From: Opitutus sp. GAS368
GTDB taxonomy: Bacteria; Verrucomicrobiota; Verrucomicrobiia; Opitutales; UBA953
NCBI GenBank assembly: GCA_945866215.1
Contig: CAMBGQ010000015.1
Coordinates: forward strand, 1-39,929
Length of the DNA stretch: 39,929 nucleotides
Reading direction: 5' to 3'
Numbering within the stretch: the stretch's first letter is position 1; each line of letters opens with the position of its first letter. Positions 17,397 through 26,912 of the stretch are shown in pieces. The notes below the pieces were generated by a model. That model was not told where the DNA came from and searched no databases. It worked only from the letters and a program-made list of their open reading frames with translations. The position numbers and the translations under genes are program-made.

Positions 17397-18689
17397 TTAC
17401 GCCTCGGGCTTGGTGCGGACGAGGAAGACCAGGCCTGCGGCTAGAACTGAGGCGATGGCTAGACCGTAGAGTCCGTATTGCACGGAGCCGGTAGCCTTTT
17501 CGAGTTTCCCAAAGACGGTCGGGGCGACGAAGCCGCCGAGATTACCGATGGAGTTGATGAGCGCGATGACCACGGCGGCGATGCGTGCATCGAGGTAGCC
17601 TTGCGGGATGGGCCAGAAGAGCGACGAGGCGGACTTGAAGCCTAGCGCCGCGAAGCAGATGGCCACGAACGCGAAGACCGGTCCGCCGGTGGTTGACATG
17701 AACATCCCCGTTGCGGCGACGACCAGCGCACCGGCCACCCAGAGTTGCGGTTGCTTCCAGCGGGCGGCGCCCGCGGCGGCGAGATACATGCCGAGGATGG
17801 CGATTGTCCACGGGATCGAGTTGAGGAAGCCGACCTGAAGGTCGGTGAGGTCGCCCATCTTCCGGATGATATTGGGCAGCCAGAAGGTCGCGGCGTAGAT
17901 CGTCAGCTGGATGGCAAAGTAGATCACGCAGAAGAGGATGATCTGCGGATCGCTGAGCAGGCGGGAGATGCCCGGCCGTTCAGTCTGGTTGGCTTCGCGC
18001 TCACGTTGTTCGGCGTCGATGGTAGATTCCAGAGCCGATTTTTCTTCGGCGGAAAGCCAGCGCGCGTCGCGGGGGAGCGAGTCCAGCCAGAACCAGGCGA
18101 TGATGCCGATGACGACCGAGAGGAGCCCTTCGACGAACAACATGCTCTGCCAGCCCTTGAGGCCCAGGAGCGAGGTCTGCATGAGGGCCCCGGCCAGCGG
18201 GCCGGAGAGGATCGAGGCGATCGCCGAGCCGCTTAGGAATAGTGCGATAGCCTTGCCGCGTTCGGCCGACGGGAGCCAGCGGGTGAAGTAATAGATGACG
18301 CCAGGGAAGAAGCCGGCTTCGGCCGCGCCGAGGGCGAAGCGGAGGAAGTAGAATTCATTCTCATTCCGGGCGAAGGCCATCAGTGAAGCCACGACCCCCC
18401 AGGAGATGGTGATACGCGTCAGCCACACGCGGGCGCCAAACTTCTGCAGCAGCATGTTCGACGGAACCTCGAAGATTGCGTACCCGATGAAGAACAGGCC
18501 GGCGCCCAAGCCGTAGGCGGCGCTGTCGAGCCCGAGGTCCGTCTTGAGGTGCTGTTGGATGAAACCGACGTTCACCCGATCCAGGTAGTTCACGATGAAC
18601 ATCACGATGAACAACGGCAGGATGCGCCGCTTTACCTTAGCGACGGCGTCGTTAAGGTATCCTGCATGGTCGGCGGTGAACTCGCTCAT
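17397..18689 (-). CDS. MFS transporter, anion:cation symporter family (glucarate/galactarate-type)
   Basis: The product has 430 residues and about 12 membrane helices, with a soluble loop near residues 205-235 between the two six-helix halves. The start region shows [15 protein letters not shown], a hallmark of the ACS family (GudP, phthalate and tartrate transporters). [26 protein letters not shown] and [35 protein letters not shown] follow. It starts 6 bases after the dehydratase stop and is followed by gudD, so uptake of glucarate or a related sugar acid is the best reading. The exact substrate is inferred from the operon only. Confidence 0.88.
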   Translation of the reverse strand: MSEFTADHAGYLNDAVAKVKRRILPLFIVMFIVNYLDRVNVGFIQQHLKTDLGLDSAAYGLGAGLFFIGYAIFEVPSNMLLQKFGARVWLTRITISWGVVASLMAFARNENEFYFLRFALGAAEAGFFPGVIYYFTRWLPSAERGKAIALFLSGSAIASILSGPLAGALMQTSLLGLKGWQSMLFVEGLLSVVIGIIAWFWLDSLPRDARWLSAEEKSALESTIDAEQREREANQTERPGISRLLSDPQIILFCVIYFAIQLTIYAATFWLPNIIRKMGDLTDLQVGFLNSIPWTIAILGMYLAAAGAARWKQPQLWVAGALVVAATGMFMSTTGGPVFAFVAICFAALGFKSASSLFWPIPQGYLDARIAAVVIALINSIGNLGGFVAPTVFGKLEKATGSVQYGLYGLAIASVLAAGLVFLVRTKPEA

Positions 18690-18695
18690 GGCGGC

Positions 18696-19607
18696 TTACT
18701 TTACCCCGGCTTTGGCGATGAGGGCGGCGAGCTGCTCGACCTCGGCGGGCTTCAGGTCGGTCAGCGGGGCGCGCACGGGGCCCGCGCTGTGGCCGACGAT
18801 GGTGGCTCCGGCCTTAATGATGCTGACCGCGTAGCCGGCGCTCTTGTTGCGGATCTCAAGATAAGGCAGGAAGAACGTGTCGAGCAGACGGTTCTGCGTC
18901 GCGTGGTCGTCCTTCGCCACGGCGTGGTAGAAGTCCATCGCGGTTTGGGGGATGAAGTTGAACACGGCGGAAGAATAGACCGGCACGCCCATGGCCTTGT
19001 AGGCGGCGGCGTAGACTTCGGCGGTCGGCAGTCCGCCGAGGTAGCTGAAGCGGTCACCCATGCGACGGCGGACGGAGACCATGAGCTCGATGTCGCCGAA
19101 GCCGTCCTTGTAGCCGATGAGATTCGGGTTGTTGGCAGCGAGTTTCTCGAGGTGGTGCGGCAGGAGGCGGCAGACGTTGCGATTATAGACGACGACGCCG
19201 ATCTTGACCGACTTGCAGACCTGATCGACATGCTCGGCGACGCCGTCCTGGTTGGTCTCGGTCAAGTAGTGCGGCAGGAGCAGGATGCCCTTGGCGCCGA
19301 GACGCTCGGCCTCTTGGGCGTATTGAATCGCTACGCGGGTGGGGCCGCCGGCACCGGCGAGGATCGGCACGAGGCCATCACAGGTATCGACCGCGGTCTT
19401 AATGATCGAAGAGTATTCCTTCGGCTCGAGAGAGAAGAATTCGCCCGTGCCACCCGCGGCGAAAAGTGCGGTGGCCCCATAAGGGGCGAGCCAGTGGAGG
19501 CGCTTGGCGTAACTCGGGGCGTCGAATTCACCGTTGGCCTTAAAGTCGGTAATCGGGAAGGAGAGTAATCCGGATGAAAGGACCTTCTGGAGTTCGGGGG
19601 GGGACAT
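18696..19607 (-). CDS. kdgD: 5-dehydro-4-deoxyglucarate dehydratase (decarboxylating)
   Basis: A DapA/NAL-superfamily TIM barrel that converts 5-dehydro-4-deoxy-D-glucarate to 2,5-dioxopentanoate, CO2 and water. The 303-residue product has the Schiff-base K167 (IGYKDGFGD), Y141 (VVVYNRN) and the carboxylate-binding GGTGE motif (52-56). The GFGD after the lysine and YNRN are typical of KdgD rather than DapA. It sits directly between the gene for the downstream dehydrogenase and the transporter, which supports the pathway reading over a lysine-pathway role. Confidence 0.92.
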   Translation of the reverse strand: MSPPELQKVLSSGLLSFPITDFKANGEFDAPSYAKRLHWLAPYGATALFAAGGTGEFFSLEPKEYSSIIKTAVDTCDGLVPILAGAGGPTRVAIQYAQEAERLGAKGILLLPHYLTETNQDGVAEHVDQVCKSVKIGVVVYNRNVCRLLPHHLEKLAANNPNLIGYKDGFGDIELMVSVRRRMGDRFSYLGGLPTAEVYAAAYKAMGVPVYSSAVFNFIPQTAMDFYHAVAKDDHATQNRLLDTFFLPYLEIRNKSAGYAVSIIKAGATIVGHSAGPVRAPLTDLKPAEVEQLAALIAKAGVK

Positions 19608-19648
19608 TGGACGAAAGAGGGGTAGGCGCTTAGCGGTTGGCGCTTCGG

Positions 19649-21238
19649 TCAGAGCGACGCGTTGGAGCGGGAGCCGTTGACGAGGCGGGAGAGGCCGAGG
19701 GGGTTGGCGTTCTGCAGTTCAGTGGGCAGGGCGGCGTCCGGATAGTTCTGGAAACAGACCAGGCGCGTGAAGCGGTAGATGGCGTTGGAGCCCACGGAGG
19801 TCGTGCGTCCGTCGGACAGCGATGGATACGGGCCGCCATGCACGATGGCATGAGAGACTTCGACACCGGTAGGGAAGCCGTTAACGACCACACGGCCAGC
19901 GACGGCCTCAAGTCGGGCGATGAGCCCGGCATGTTGGACGAGCTCTGCTTCCGTACCGTGGACGGTTGCGGTGAGGTTGCCGTGCAGGGCGCCGAGGACG
20001 GCATCGACTTCGCCTTGATTGGCGCACCAGATGACGAGCGAGCTCGGGCCGAAGACTTCTTCTTGTAGCGAGCCATCGCCGACGAAGGTCTTGGCATCGG
20101 TCGCAAAGAGTGTGGCGACGGCGCGGTTGGGCTGTCCGCTGGACTTGCCTTGGGCGACGATTTTGACGCCAGCTTGGGCGGCGCGGGCGGTCAGGCCTTT
20201 CTGGTAGGCCTGATGGATGCCGGCGGTGAGCATGACGCCGTCGGCGCAGTCGGTGAAGAGCGCGGACAGTTTGTTGATGAACGATTCAGCGGCAACGGAG
20301 CGGGTCAGGACAATCAGGCCAGGCTGGGTGCAGAACTGGCCGACGCCGAGCGTGCAGGAGCCGAGCAGGCCGGTGGCGATGGCTTCACCGCGCGAGGCTA
20401 GGGCGCCTTCGAGCAGGACGATGGGATTGACGCTGCTCATCTCGGCGTAGACCGGAATCGGCGTCGAACGGGCGGCGGCGGTGTCCATGAGCGCGCGACC
20501 GCCCGTGCGGGAGCCGGTGAAACCGATGGCGCGCAGGGCGGGGTGCTTGGCGACCTGCTGGCCGATGACGCGTCCTTCGCCCATGAGGAGCGAGAAGGTG
20601 CCTTCGGGCAAGTGGTTCGCTTTCACGGCTTCGACGATGAGTCCGCCCATGATTTCGGCGGTGCCGATGTGCGCGTGGTGGGCCATCACGATGACTGGAC
20701 AGCCAGCGGCGAAGGCTGACGCGGTGTCGCCACCGGCGACAGAGTAAGCAAAGGGGAAGTTGCTCGCGCAGAAGACAGCAACGGGTCCGATCGGACGGAG
20801 CAGGGAGCGGTGGTCGGGCTTGGGCAGCGGCTTGCGATCCGGATTCGCGGTTTCGATGCGCGCATCGATCCAATCGCCTTTCTCAATGAGGTCGGCGAAG
20901 AGGCGCAGCTGGCCCATGGTGCGACCGATCTCACCTTGGCAACGGGCTTCAGGCAGGCCGGTTTCCTGGGTGGCGCGAGCGACGAGGGAGGGCGTGGCGG
21001 CTTCGATGCGGGTGGCGATGTCGCGGAGGAAGGCGGCCTTCTGCTTGCCCGAAAGCGAAGCGAGGGCAGGAGTGGCCTGAGCGGCCAGGGTGCAGGCCTG
21101 GTCGGCCTCGGCGGCCGTGGCTGGGAAGAAGTCCGGCTCGAGGGCGGACGCCGTGGCAGGGTTGATTGCTCGGTAAGGGGCGGCGGTGGACTGGCCGCGC
21201 GCGAAACCGATGAAAGAGTGGCCGAGGAGGGACGACAT
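19649..21238 (-). CDS. 2,5-dioxovalerate (2-oxoglutarate semialdehyde) dehydrogenase
   Basis: An aldehyde dehydrogenase that would oxidise the dioxopentanoate from KdgD to 2-oxoglutarate with NAD(P)+, completing the glucarate route. The 529-residue product has N160 ([10 protein letters not shown]), the general base E266 (YAEMSSVNP) and the nucleophile C303 ([10 protein letters not shown]), with VGEG-like nucleotide contacts. The sequence shows the long C-terminal region ([21 protein letters not shown]) characteristic of the KGSADH/AldH subgroup. The ATG at 21238 is preferred; one 14 codons upstream adds a Pro-rich tail. It is the first gene of the minus-strand operon. The leader is CCCCTAACCCTACCCCTC-like, with no Shine-Dalgarno site. 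Confidence 0.92.
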   Translation of the reverse strand: MSSLLGHSFIGFARGQSTAAPYRAINPATASALEPDFFPATAAEADQACTLAAQATPALASLSGKQKAAFLRDIATRIEAATPSLVARATQETGLPEARCQGEIGRTMGQLRLFADLIEKGDWIDARIETANPDRKPLPKPDHRSLLRPIGPVAVFCASNFPFAYSVAGGDTASAFAAGCPVIVMAHHAHIGTAEIMGGLIVEAVKANHLPEGTFSLLMGEGRVIGQQVAKHPALRAIGFTGSRTGGRALMDTAAARSTPIPVYAEMSSVNPIVLLEGALASRGEAIATGLLGSCTLGVGQFCTQPGLIVLTRSVAAESFINKLSALFTDCADGVMLTAGIHQAYQKGLTARAAQAGVKIVAQGKSSGQPNRAVATLFATDAKTFVGDGSLQEEVFGPSSLVIWCANQGEVDAVLGALHGNLTATVHGTEAELVQHAGLIARLEAVAGRVVVNGFPTGVEVSHAIVHGGPYPSLSDGRTTSVGSNAIYRFTRLVCFQNYPDAALPTELQNANPLGLSRLVNGSRSNASL

Positions 21239-21308
21239 GGAGAGAGGGGTAGGGTTAGGGGAGCACGGCTCCGGAGGCAAACAAGATAGGGCTGAAGCGA
21301 GGGTTGCG

Positions 21309-21323
21309 GGCAGGGAACCTGCC
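21309..21323. promoter_or_regulatory. Inverted repeat in the divergent control region
   Basis: GGCAGG-GAA-CCTGCC is a perfect six-base inverted repeat with a three-base spacer. It lies in the 108-base region between the glucarate operon (leftward) and the sulfatase gene (rightward). On the plus strand it falls within the 17-base spacer of a weak TTGCGG/TAAGAA promoter-like pair. It could be an operator. No regulator gene lies nearby. Confidence 0.4.
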
Positions 21324-21346
21324 GCTTAAGAACGGGTCACCCCAAC

Positions 21347-22885
21347 ATGCGCTTTCCCTTCTTATGTGGCTGGCTGATGTGCCTGACACTGTTCGCGGCC
21401 GACCGTCCGAACATCATCGTCATCTTGGCCGATGACCAAGGTTTCGGTGACCTCGGGGCCAATAACCCGCAGAGCAAAATTGCGACACCTAACCTGGACG
21501 CCTTGGCCAAGGGCGGGCTGCGCTTCACCGACGGACACACCTCGTCGGGAGTCTGCACGCCGACCCGCTACAGCCTGCTCACGGGCCGCTACCATTGGCG
21601 CACGCGTCTCCAGTCTGGCGTCCTCGGTGGTTTCTCGCCTCCGCTTATCGCCAAGGACCGGCTCACGATCGCGGGTATGCTTAAGCAGCAGGGCTACGCG
21701 ACGGGCTGTTTCGGAAAATGGCATCTCGGTATGAGCTTCCCGATAGCCGGTGGCGGCTATGCTGATGACGGCGGCGATTTTTCAAAGAACCCTAAGGACG
21801 TCAGTAAGATCGACTTCGCGGGCGACATTCTCGGCGGTCCGGTCGACCATGGCTTCGACACCTTCTACGGTATAAGCGCGTCGCTCGACATGCCACCGTT
21901 CGTCTGGATCAAGGACCGCCGGATGACCGAGATCCCGAGCGCGACCAAGACCTGGCTGCGGACTGGGCCGGCCGGCCCGAAGTTCGAGGCTGTCGATGTG
22001 CTGCCTTCCGTGATCGACCACTCTATCGCCTTCATCGAAACCCAGAAGAAGACCGACCCAGCCAAGCCGTTCTTCATCTATATCCCGCTAAACGCTCCGC
22101 ATACTCCGATTGTCCCCACCAAGGAGTTTCAGGGCACCAGCGGCATCAGCCCTTACGCTGACTTCGTGAAGCAGGTCGACCATGACGTCGGCCGCCTACT
22201 GGCATCGCTGGAAAAGCAGGGGCTGACGGAGAACACCCTTGTGATCTTCACGGCGGACAACGGCTGCTCGCCGGCGGCTAATATCTCTGAACTCCAGAAG
22301 GCCAGCCATGAGCCGAGCTACATCTATCGCGGCCACAAGGCCGACCTTTATGAAGGCGGTCACCGCGTGCCGTTCCTTGTCCGCTGGCCCGCCAAGGTGA
22401 AGCCAGGCGTCTCGCCAGCCCTCGTCGGCCAAATCGACTTCCTCGCTACTTTCGCCGAGATCACCGGAGCGAGCGTCCCCGCTGCGATGGCCGAGGATAG
22501 TGTAAGTTTCCTGCCGGTCCTGCGGGGCGATATGCCCGAGGTCCGCCAGGGTATCGTCAGCCAGTCAATCAATGGCAGCTTTGCGATCCGCGACGGCGCA
22601 TGGAAACTCCTGCTCAGTGCAGGTTCTGGCGGTTGGAGTTCGCCTAAGCCGGGTGCCGATGAAGCCGGCCTACCGTCTGTGCAGCTATACGATCTTTCGA
22701 AAGACCCTGGTGAACGGAAGAATCTTCAGGCCGAATTCCCCGAGCGCGTGGCCGCCATGAAGGCCGAGCTCGAGAAGACCATCGCCCGCGGTCGCAGTAC
22801 TCCTGGCGATGATCTCGCGAATGATGTCGCTGTGCAGCTGATCAAGAAAAGCCCCGCCGGTAAGGCCAAGGCCAAGAAGAAATGA
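21347..22885 (+). CDS. Exported sulfatase (formylglycine type, arylsulfatase-like)
   Basis: Hydrolyses sulfate esters; the class acts on sulfated glycans in marine and gut Verrucomicrobiota. The 512-residue product has a signal peptide (about 1-18), the metal-binding D29-D30 (ILADDQGFGDLG) and the formylglycine motif C70-T-P-T-R74 followed by LLTGRY, then GKWHLGM and FTADNG. C70 must be oxidised by a formylglycine-generating enzyme, which is not in the window. The C-terminus is Lys-rich (KAKAKKK). The alpha/beta hydrolase gene starts inside the stop codon (ATGA overlap), so the two are probably made together. Which glycan is the substrate cannot be read. Confidence 0.94.
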   Translation: MRFPFLCGWLMCLTLFAADRPNIIVILADDQGFGDLGANNPQSKIATPNLDALAKGGLRFTDGHTSSGVCTPTRYSLLTGRYHWRTRLQSGVLGGFSPPLIAKDRLTIAGMLKQQGYATGCFGKWHLGMSFPIAGGGYADDGGDFSKNPKDVSKIDFAGDILGGPVDHGFDTFYGISASLDMPPFVWIKDRRMTEIPSATKTWLRTGPAGPKFEAVDVLPSVIDHSIAFIETQKKTDPAKPFFIYIPLNAPHTPIVPTKEFQGTSGISPYADFVKQVDHDVGRLLASLEKQGLTENTLVIFTADNGCSPAANISELQKASHEPSYIYRGHKADLYEGGHRVPFLVRWPAKVKPGVSPALVGQIDFLATFAEITGASVPAAMAEDSVSFLPVLRGDMPEVRQGIVSQSINGSFAIRDGAWKLLLSAGSGGWSSPKPGADEAGLPSVQLYDLSKDPGERKNLQAEFPERVAAMKAELEKTIARGRSTPGDDLANDVAVQLIKKSPAGKAKAKKK

Positions 22886-23733
22886 GGCTCTGGCCTGCCG
22901 TCGGTCTGCTGGTCGCCACGACGCTTTCCGCTGCGCCCAAGGTTCCGGAAGGGGTCGAGGTCGTCCGCGACCTTGAGTACGCACAGGCCAAGGGGGTCAG
23001 CCTTAAGTTGGATCTCTACCGTCCATCAGCAAAGCCCTCCGCGCCGATGCCTTTGGTCATTTGGGTGCATGGTGGTGGCTGGAAGAACGGTACCAAGGCC
23101 GGATGTCCGGTGTCATGGCTGGCCGCCAAGGGCTATGCCGTTGCGAGCCTGGATTTCCGTCTCTTGCCCGAGCATCCTTGGCCGGCGCAAATCGAAGACC
23201 CGATCGCAGCGCTCCGCTGGTTGCGCAAGGAGTCAGGTAAGTATGGTTATGATGCCGAGCGTTCCGCCGCGATGGGCGGTTCTTCCGGCGGCCACGTGGT
23301 TGCTCTTTGGGGGACGCTGACTTTACCCCCGGAAGACAAGGTGAAGGCCGTGGTGGACCTGTATGGTCCGACCGACCTCCTGACCATGCCGCCGAATGTC
23401 CTTTCGGAAAAGCGCACGCGTGCCGAGCTCGCTAAAGCCAATGGCGCCTTGTTGCTCGGGGGCATCGTCATGGACCAGCCTGAGAAGGCGAAGGCCGTCA
23501 GCGCCCTGCATCAGGTGACGAAGGACGACGTCCCGTTCCTGATCATTCATGGCTCCGCGGATACGTCCGTCCCGGTTGACCAGAGCGAGCGCCTGCATGC
23601 GGCGCTCAAGGCCGCCGGCGTCGATTCCACTTTGAAGCTCCTCGAAGGAGCGGGCCACGGCGGCAAGGAGTTCGATTCTGATGAATCGCGGACGCTCATT
23701 CAGGGGTTCCTGGATAAGCATCTGCGGCGTTAG
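22882..23733 (+). CDS. Exported alpha/beta hydrolase, BD-FAE/esterase-lipase-like
   Basis: The 283-residue product carries a signal peptide (about 1-18, ending TLSAA). The oxyanion motif HGGG (63-66) and the nucleophile S135 in GGSSGG are typical of hormone-sensitive-lipase-like and BD-FAE esterases. D227 (HGSADTSVP) and H259 (GAGHGG) complete a plausible triad. Such enzymes remove acyl or feruloyl groups from polysaccharides; the substrate here is not determinable. It is translationally coupled to the sulfatase (four-base overlap), suggesting that both remove decorations from the same polymer. It faces a convergent gene 10 bases away. Confidence 0.9.
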   Translation: MRLWPAVGLLVATTLSAAPKVPEGVEVVRDLEYAQAKGVSLKLDLYRPSAKPSAPMPLVIWVHGGGWKNGTKAGCPVSWLAAKGYAVASLDFRLLPEHPWPAQIEDPIAALRWLRKESGKYGYDAERSAAMGGSSGGHVVALWGTLTLPPEDKVKAVVDLYGPTDLLTMPPNVLSEKRTRAELAKANGALLLGGIVMDQPEKAKAVSALHQVTKDDVPFLIIHGSADTSVPVDQSERLHAALKAAGVDSTLKLLEGAGHGGKEFDSDESRTLIQGFLDKHLRR

Positions 23734-23742
23734 GCCGCCGGA

Positions 23743-24204
23743 TTAGTCGGCCAGCTGCGCGAGTAGTTTGAGCGTCTCGGTCGGCGACTTATGCGTCATG
23801 GCGGCGTTGTGCAGGCCGGGGGGCAGCATCTCGATTGCAATAGACTTCAGTTCTTCCAAGCGGGCGCAAAGCTTGTTGCGGCAGGCGTCGGCTTCCTTTT
23901 CGTCAACCCAGACGTCGTAGATGGTCACCATCTCACCGGGCTTATCGCCGTCGATTTCGCCTTCGCCGACCTCGTAGTCGCAGTCGAGCAGCTCGTCCCA
24001 GAAGTTGGCGTCGAGATCGAGGGCGTCCTCAAGTTCATAGAGACGGATGCCGCTCATCCATTCGTTGAGGAGGGTGAAGGCGTCGCGGTGGGCGGGGAGG
24101 ACTTCGGTGAAGGTGTCCCGGATGCCGACCGCGATGAGCGTGAGGCCGTCGACGGTATCTCCCAGCTGGGGGCCGTCGAAGGGAGGAGTCGGTTCGGAAG
24201 ACAT
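23743..24204 (-). CDS. Acidic protein of unknown function
   Basis: The 153-residue product has no signal peptide or membrane segment and no recognised family. It is very acidic in the middle (e.g. ELEDALDLDANFWDELLD and DYEVGEGEIDGDKPGEM), and has three cysteines (positions 75, 107 and 112). A predicted helical C-terminus contains NKLCARLEELKSIAIEMLP. The composition argues for a soluble cytosolic protein. It lies 42 bases after the TIM-barrel gene in the same direction and is probably in that operon. The leader is C/T-rich, consistent with neighbouring real genes, and the codon usage looks normal, which supports it being expressed. Confidence 0.6.
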   Translation of the reverse strand: MSSEPTPPFDGPQLGDTVDGLTLIAVGIRDTFTEVLPAHRDAFTLLNEWMSGIRLYELEDALDLDANFWDELLDCDYEVGEGEIDGDKPGEMVTIYDVWVDEKEADACRNKLCARLEELKSIAIEMLPPGLHNAAMTHKSPTETLKLLAQLAD

Positions 24205-24246
24205 GCGCAGAAGGGAGGAGGGGTCAGGGTCGGAGAGCCAGCCAAA

Positions 24247-25119
24247 TCACTTCCCGCCGCCGACGATCTCGGCCAGGAGCCTCTCGAGGCCCTGGCCGTA
24301 GCGGACGTAGGAATTGAAACGTTCTTGTGGCGAAGCCTTGGTGCCTTCGCCGAGGTGGACGATGCTGGCCACGTGCGGCTCGATGGAGACGCCGGCCTGG
24401 TAGCCGTTACGAATCAGGTCGGTGAGGATTTCGCGGACGAGCGCGTCGCCTTCGCCGGCATAGGTGAACGCGCTGCTCTTGCCTCCGGCCGGATTACGTC
24501 GGCAGTCCTTGATGTGGACATATTCCACATAGGGAAGAATCTCGCGGTAGAATGGCATCGTCTCCTGGCCGTAGGACACGGTGTTACCGATATCGAAAAG
24601 GTAGCGGACGCTCGGATGATCGACGCTTTCGATAAAACGACGGGCGTGCAAGCCCGAGAGGCCGCCCCAGCCTTCGCAGTTCTCGTGGAGTAGCATGATG
24701 CCACCGTCGGCGGCGAGCTTAGCCATCTCCTTATAACGACGGACGCCTTCGTCGCGCCAGACGTCTTCCGAGACTTCGCCGCGGACCCAGCTCATCGTGC
24801 GGACGAACTTCGTGCCGGTGCGCTGCATGCGTGGGATGAGTACGCGGAGGTCGGCGAGGTCGGTGGCGAAGTCGCCCGTAATCGGACGGCTCCAGTTACC
24901 GATGGCGGAGGCGTAGCTGCTGACGCGCATGCCGGCAGCTTCGATTTTCTCGATGGCCTGCTTGAACTCGTCGTCGCTTACGGCCGGGCCAGAAAACTGT
25001 TTGCCGTTGAGCAGGCGGAGCTCGAGGGCCTTCCAGCCGAGGGCCTGATGGGCGGCGATCTGGCCGTCGATATCGTCAGCGGCTTCGTCGGCGAGGCCAG
25101 AGAGGGGGAAGGGGGGCAT
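24247..25119 (-). CDS. Sugar phosphate isomerase/epimerase-like TIM barrel (AP_endonuc_2)
   Basis: The product is a 290-residue member of the xylose-isomerase-like TIM-barrel family. Likely metal ligands are visible: E146 (LLHENCEG), D176 (LFDIGNT), H202 (VHIKD) and E247 (SIEPH). These match the divalent-metal site of sugar and inositol epimerases or isomerases. No signal peptide is seen, so it acts in the cytosol. The substrate is unknown; a role in converting a sugar released by the neighbouring exported enzymes is inference. The leader (TCCTCTTCTCCTCCGCC) is pyrimidine-rich. A short tandem repeat lies 19-66 bases upstream. Confidence 0.83.
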   Translation of the reverse strand: MPPFPLSGLADEAADDIDGQIAAHQALGWKALELRLLNGKQFSGPAVSDDEFKQAIEKIEAAGMRVSSYASAIGNWSRPITGDFATDLADLRVLIPRMQRTGTKFVRTMSWVRGEVSEDVWRDEGVRRYKEMAKLAADGGIMLLHENCEGWGGLSGLHARRFIESVDHPSVRYLFDIGNTVSYGQETMPFYREILPYVEYVHIKDCRRNPAGGKSSAFTYAGEGDALVREILTDLIRNGYQAGVSIEPHVASIVHLGEGTKASPQERFNSYVRYGQGLERLLAEIVGGGK

Positions 25120-25137
25120 GGCGGAGGAGAAGAGGAC

Positions 25138-25185
25138 TGAATTGATGGCTGAAACGAGAGCTGAATCGAGGGCAGAATTGAAAGC
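25138..25185. repeat. Four imperfect 12-base tandem repeats
   Basis: Units are TGAATTGATGGC, TGAAACGAGAGC, TGAATCGAGGGC and AGAATTGAAAGC (consensus about TGAATYGARRGC). They lie in the 117-base gap between the divergent TIM-barrel and acetylesterase-peptidase genes, so they fall in the promoter zone of both. No coding frame is supported there. They may be a slippage-prone or regulatory repeat. Confidence 0.75.
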
Positions 25186-25236
25186 GGGCTAGGGGATGGG
25201 CTTGCGGGGGAGCGGAGATGGGCGGATAAGTTCGTT

Positions 25237-26829
25237 ATGAGATTCGCCCCGTTCTTACTCTGCTGGTCCGTCTTGTGCTTTGCAGCTGAACCGGCCCGGA
25301 AGCTGAAGGTCTTCATCCTGGCCGGGCAGTCCAATATGGAAGGTCAGTCGGTCGTCGACCTGACCGGACGCGATTACAACGAAGGGAAGGGAACCTTGGT
25401 CGAGGTGATGGCCCGCCCGGGCAACGCCGAGCGCTATGCCCATCTACGCGATAAGGACGGCAAATGGGTCGTACGTCAGGACGTCTGGGTGCGTTACCAG
25501 CGCGAGAAGCAGCCGCTGCTCGCTGGTGATCTTTCCGTCGGCTATGCCGTCTACGGCGGCAAGCATCACTTCGGGCCTGAGTATCAGTTCGGGCACGTCG
25601 TCGGCGAGGCCTATCGCAATCAGATCCTGCTCATCAAGACCGCCTGGGGAGGCAAGAGCCTCTACCGTGATTTCCGTCCGCCGAGCGCGGGCGGCGTGGT
25701 CGGCCCGTATTACACGAAGATGGTGGCCGAGGTCCGGGCGGCTCTGGCCAACCTGAAGAAAGATTTTCCGTCCTACGACGGTTCCCCGATAGAGCTGGCC
25801 GGCTTCGTCTGGTATCAGGGTTGGAATGACGGCGTGAATCCCAAGACCGCCGTCCCCGAGTATGAGCAGAACCTCGCGCACCTCATCAGGGATGTACGCA
25901 AGGAATTCGGTGCGCCGAAGCTCCCCGTGATTGTCGGCGAACTGACCGGTGCCTGGGTGGACGCCCCCAAGGAATGGACCGCCTTGCGTAAGGCGCAGGC
26001 GAATGTGGCGGAATATCCGGAGTTCAAGGACAACGTCGTGTTCGTCCCGACCCGTGATTTCGTCCGTAAAGCGGAAGACTCTCCCAATCCTGGCCATGGC
26101 CATCATGAGTTCGGTAATGCCGAGACCTATTTCCTTGTTGGCGACGCCCTCGGCAAGGCCGCCGTGCAGATGGCCGGACGCGACCGTCAGGTTCGCGCTG
26201 TGCGCGGCTGGACGTTGCGCATCGACGAGCGATTGATTGCCCGAGACCCGGCGATTGTCGAGAAGGCCGTCGTCCTGCTCGATGCGCAGCTCGCTAAGGT
26301 TGAAAGGTTCATTCCGGCTAAGGCCGTGGAGCGGCTCCGCTCTGTGCCGATCAACTTTACGCTACCCTATGAAAGCGGACGGGGTACGGCCGAGTATCAC
26401 GGCGGGTTAGCGTGGGTGAAGCAGGCGGGTCGCGAGATCGCTTTGGCCAAGGCGATTGAGTTTACCAATGTCGACCGCCTCGAGCCCGAGATCCGGCGCA
26501 TGCCCGTGCTCGTCCTGCACGAGCTCGCGCACGCTTACCACGACCAAGTCATCCCGGGTGGGTATCAGAATTCCGATATCCTTGGTGCCTATCAGAAGGC
26601 CAAGGCAGCGGGAACCTATGACGCCGTGAAGCGTTGGACCGGTGAGAAGTTCGTCGATAAGCCGGCTAAGGCGTATGCGATGAATAACCAGATGGAGTAT
26701 TTCGCTGAGAGCACGGAGTCGTATTTTGATCGCAACGATTTCGAGCCGTTCAACCGGGCCGAACTACAAGCGAAGGACCCATGTATGCTCAAGGTCGTCG
26801 AGAAAGTCTGGGGGATTGCCGAAAAGTGA
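25237..26829 (+). CDS. Exported SASA-type acetylesterase fused to a zinc-peptidase-like domain
   Basis: The product has 530 residues. A signal peptide (about 1-17) is followed by an SGNH/SASA acetylesterase domain with the nucleophile S32 in FILAGQSNMEGQS, running to about residue 310 (e.g. IKTAWGGKSL and VWYQGWNDG). A second domain (about 330-530) holds H428-E429-L-A-H432, a gluzincin HExxH motif, and EYFAE (E487, E491), a plausible third ligand. It resembles lethal-factor-like zincins in layout, though no fold assignment is possible by eye. Both halves lie in one open frame with no frameshift. The reader should treat the peptidase activity as unproven. Confidence 0.85.
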   Translation: MRFAPFLLCWSVLCFAAEPARKLKVFILAGQSNMEGQSVVDLTGRDYNEGKGTLVEVMARPGNAERYAHLRDKDGKWVVRQDVWVRYQREKQPLLAGDLSVGYAVYGGKHHFGPEYQFGHVVGEAYRNQILLIKTAWGGKSLYRDFRPPSAGGVVGPYYTKMVAEVRAALANLKKDFPSYDGSPIELAGFVWYQGWNDGVNPKTAVPEYEQNLAHLIRDVRKEFGAPKLPVIVGELTGAWVDAPKEWTALRKAQANVAEYPEFKDNVVFVPTRDFVRKAEDSPNPGHGHHEFGNAETYFLVGDALGKAAVQMAGRDRQVRAVRGWTLRIDERLIARDPAIVEKAVVLLDAQLAKVERFIPAKAVERLRSVPINFTLPYESGRGTAEYHGGLAWVKQAGREIALAKAIEFTNVDRLEPEIRRMPVLVLHELAHAYHDQVIPGGYQNSDILGAYQKAKAAGTYDAVKRWTGEKFVDKPAKAYAMNNQMEYFAESTESYFDRNDFEPFNRAELQAKDPCMLKVVEKVWGIAEK

Positions 26830-26912
26830 GGTCTCTCCGCCGATTCTTAAGACTAGTTAGAGGAGTCTGTAATTGAAACCCGCAGGGGTATGCAGGCTAA
26901 TCATGTCATCTC

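Noticed and set aside
18549-19568. Long plus-strand frame opposite kdgD and the transporter
   Set aside because: Antisense to clear enzymes and with no domain of its own.
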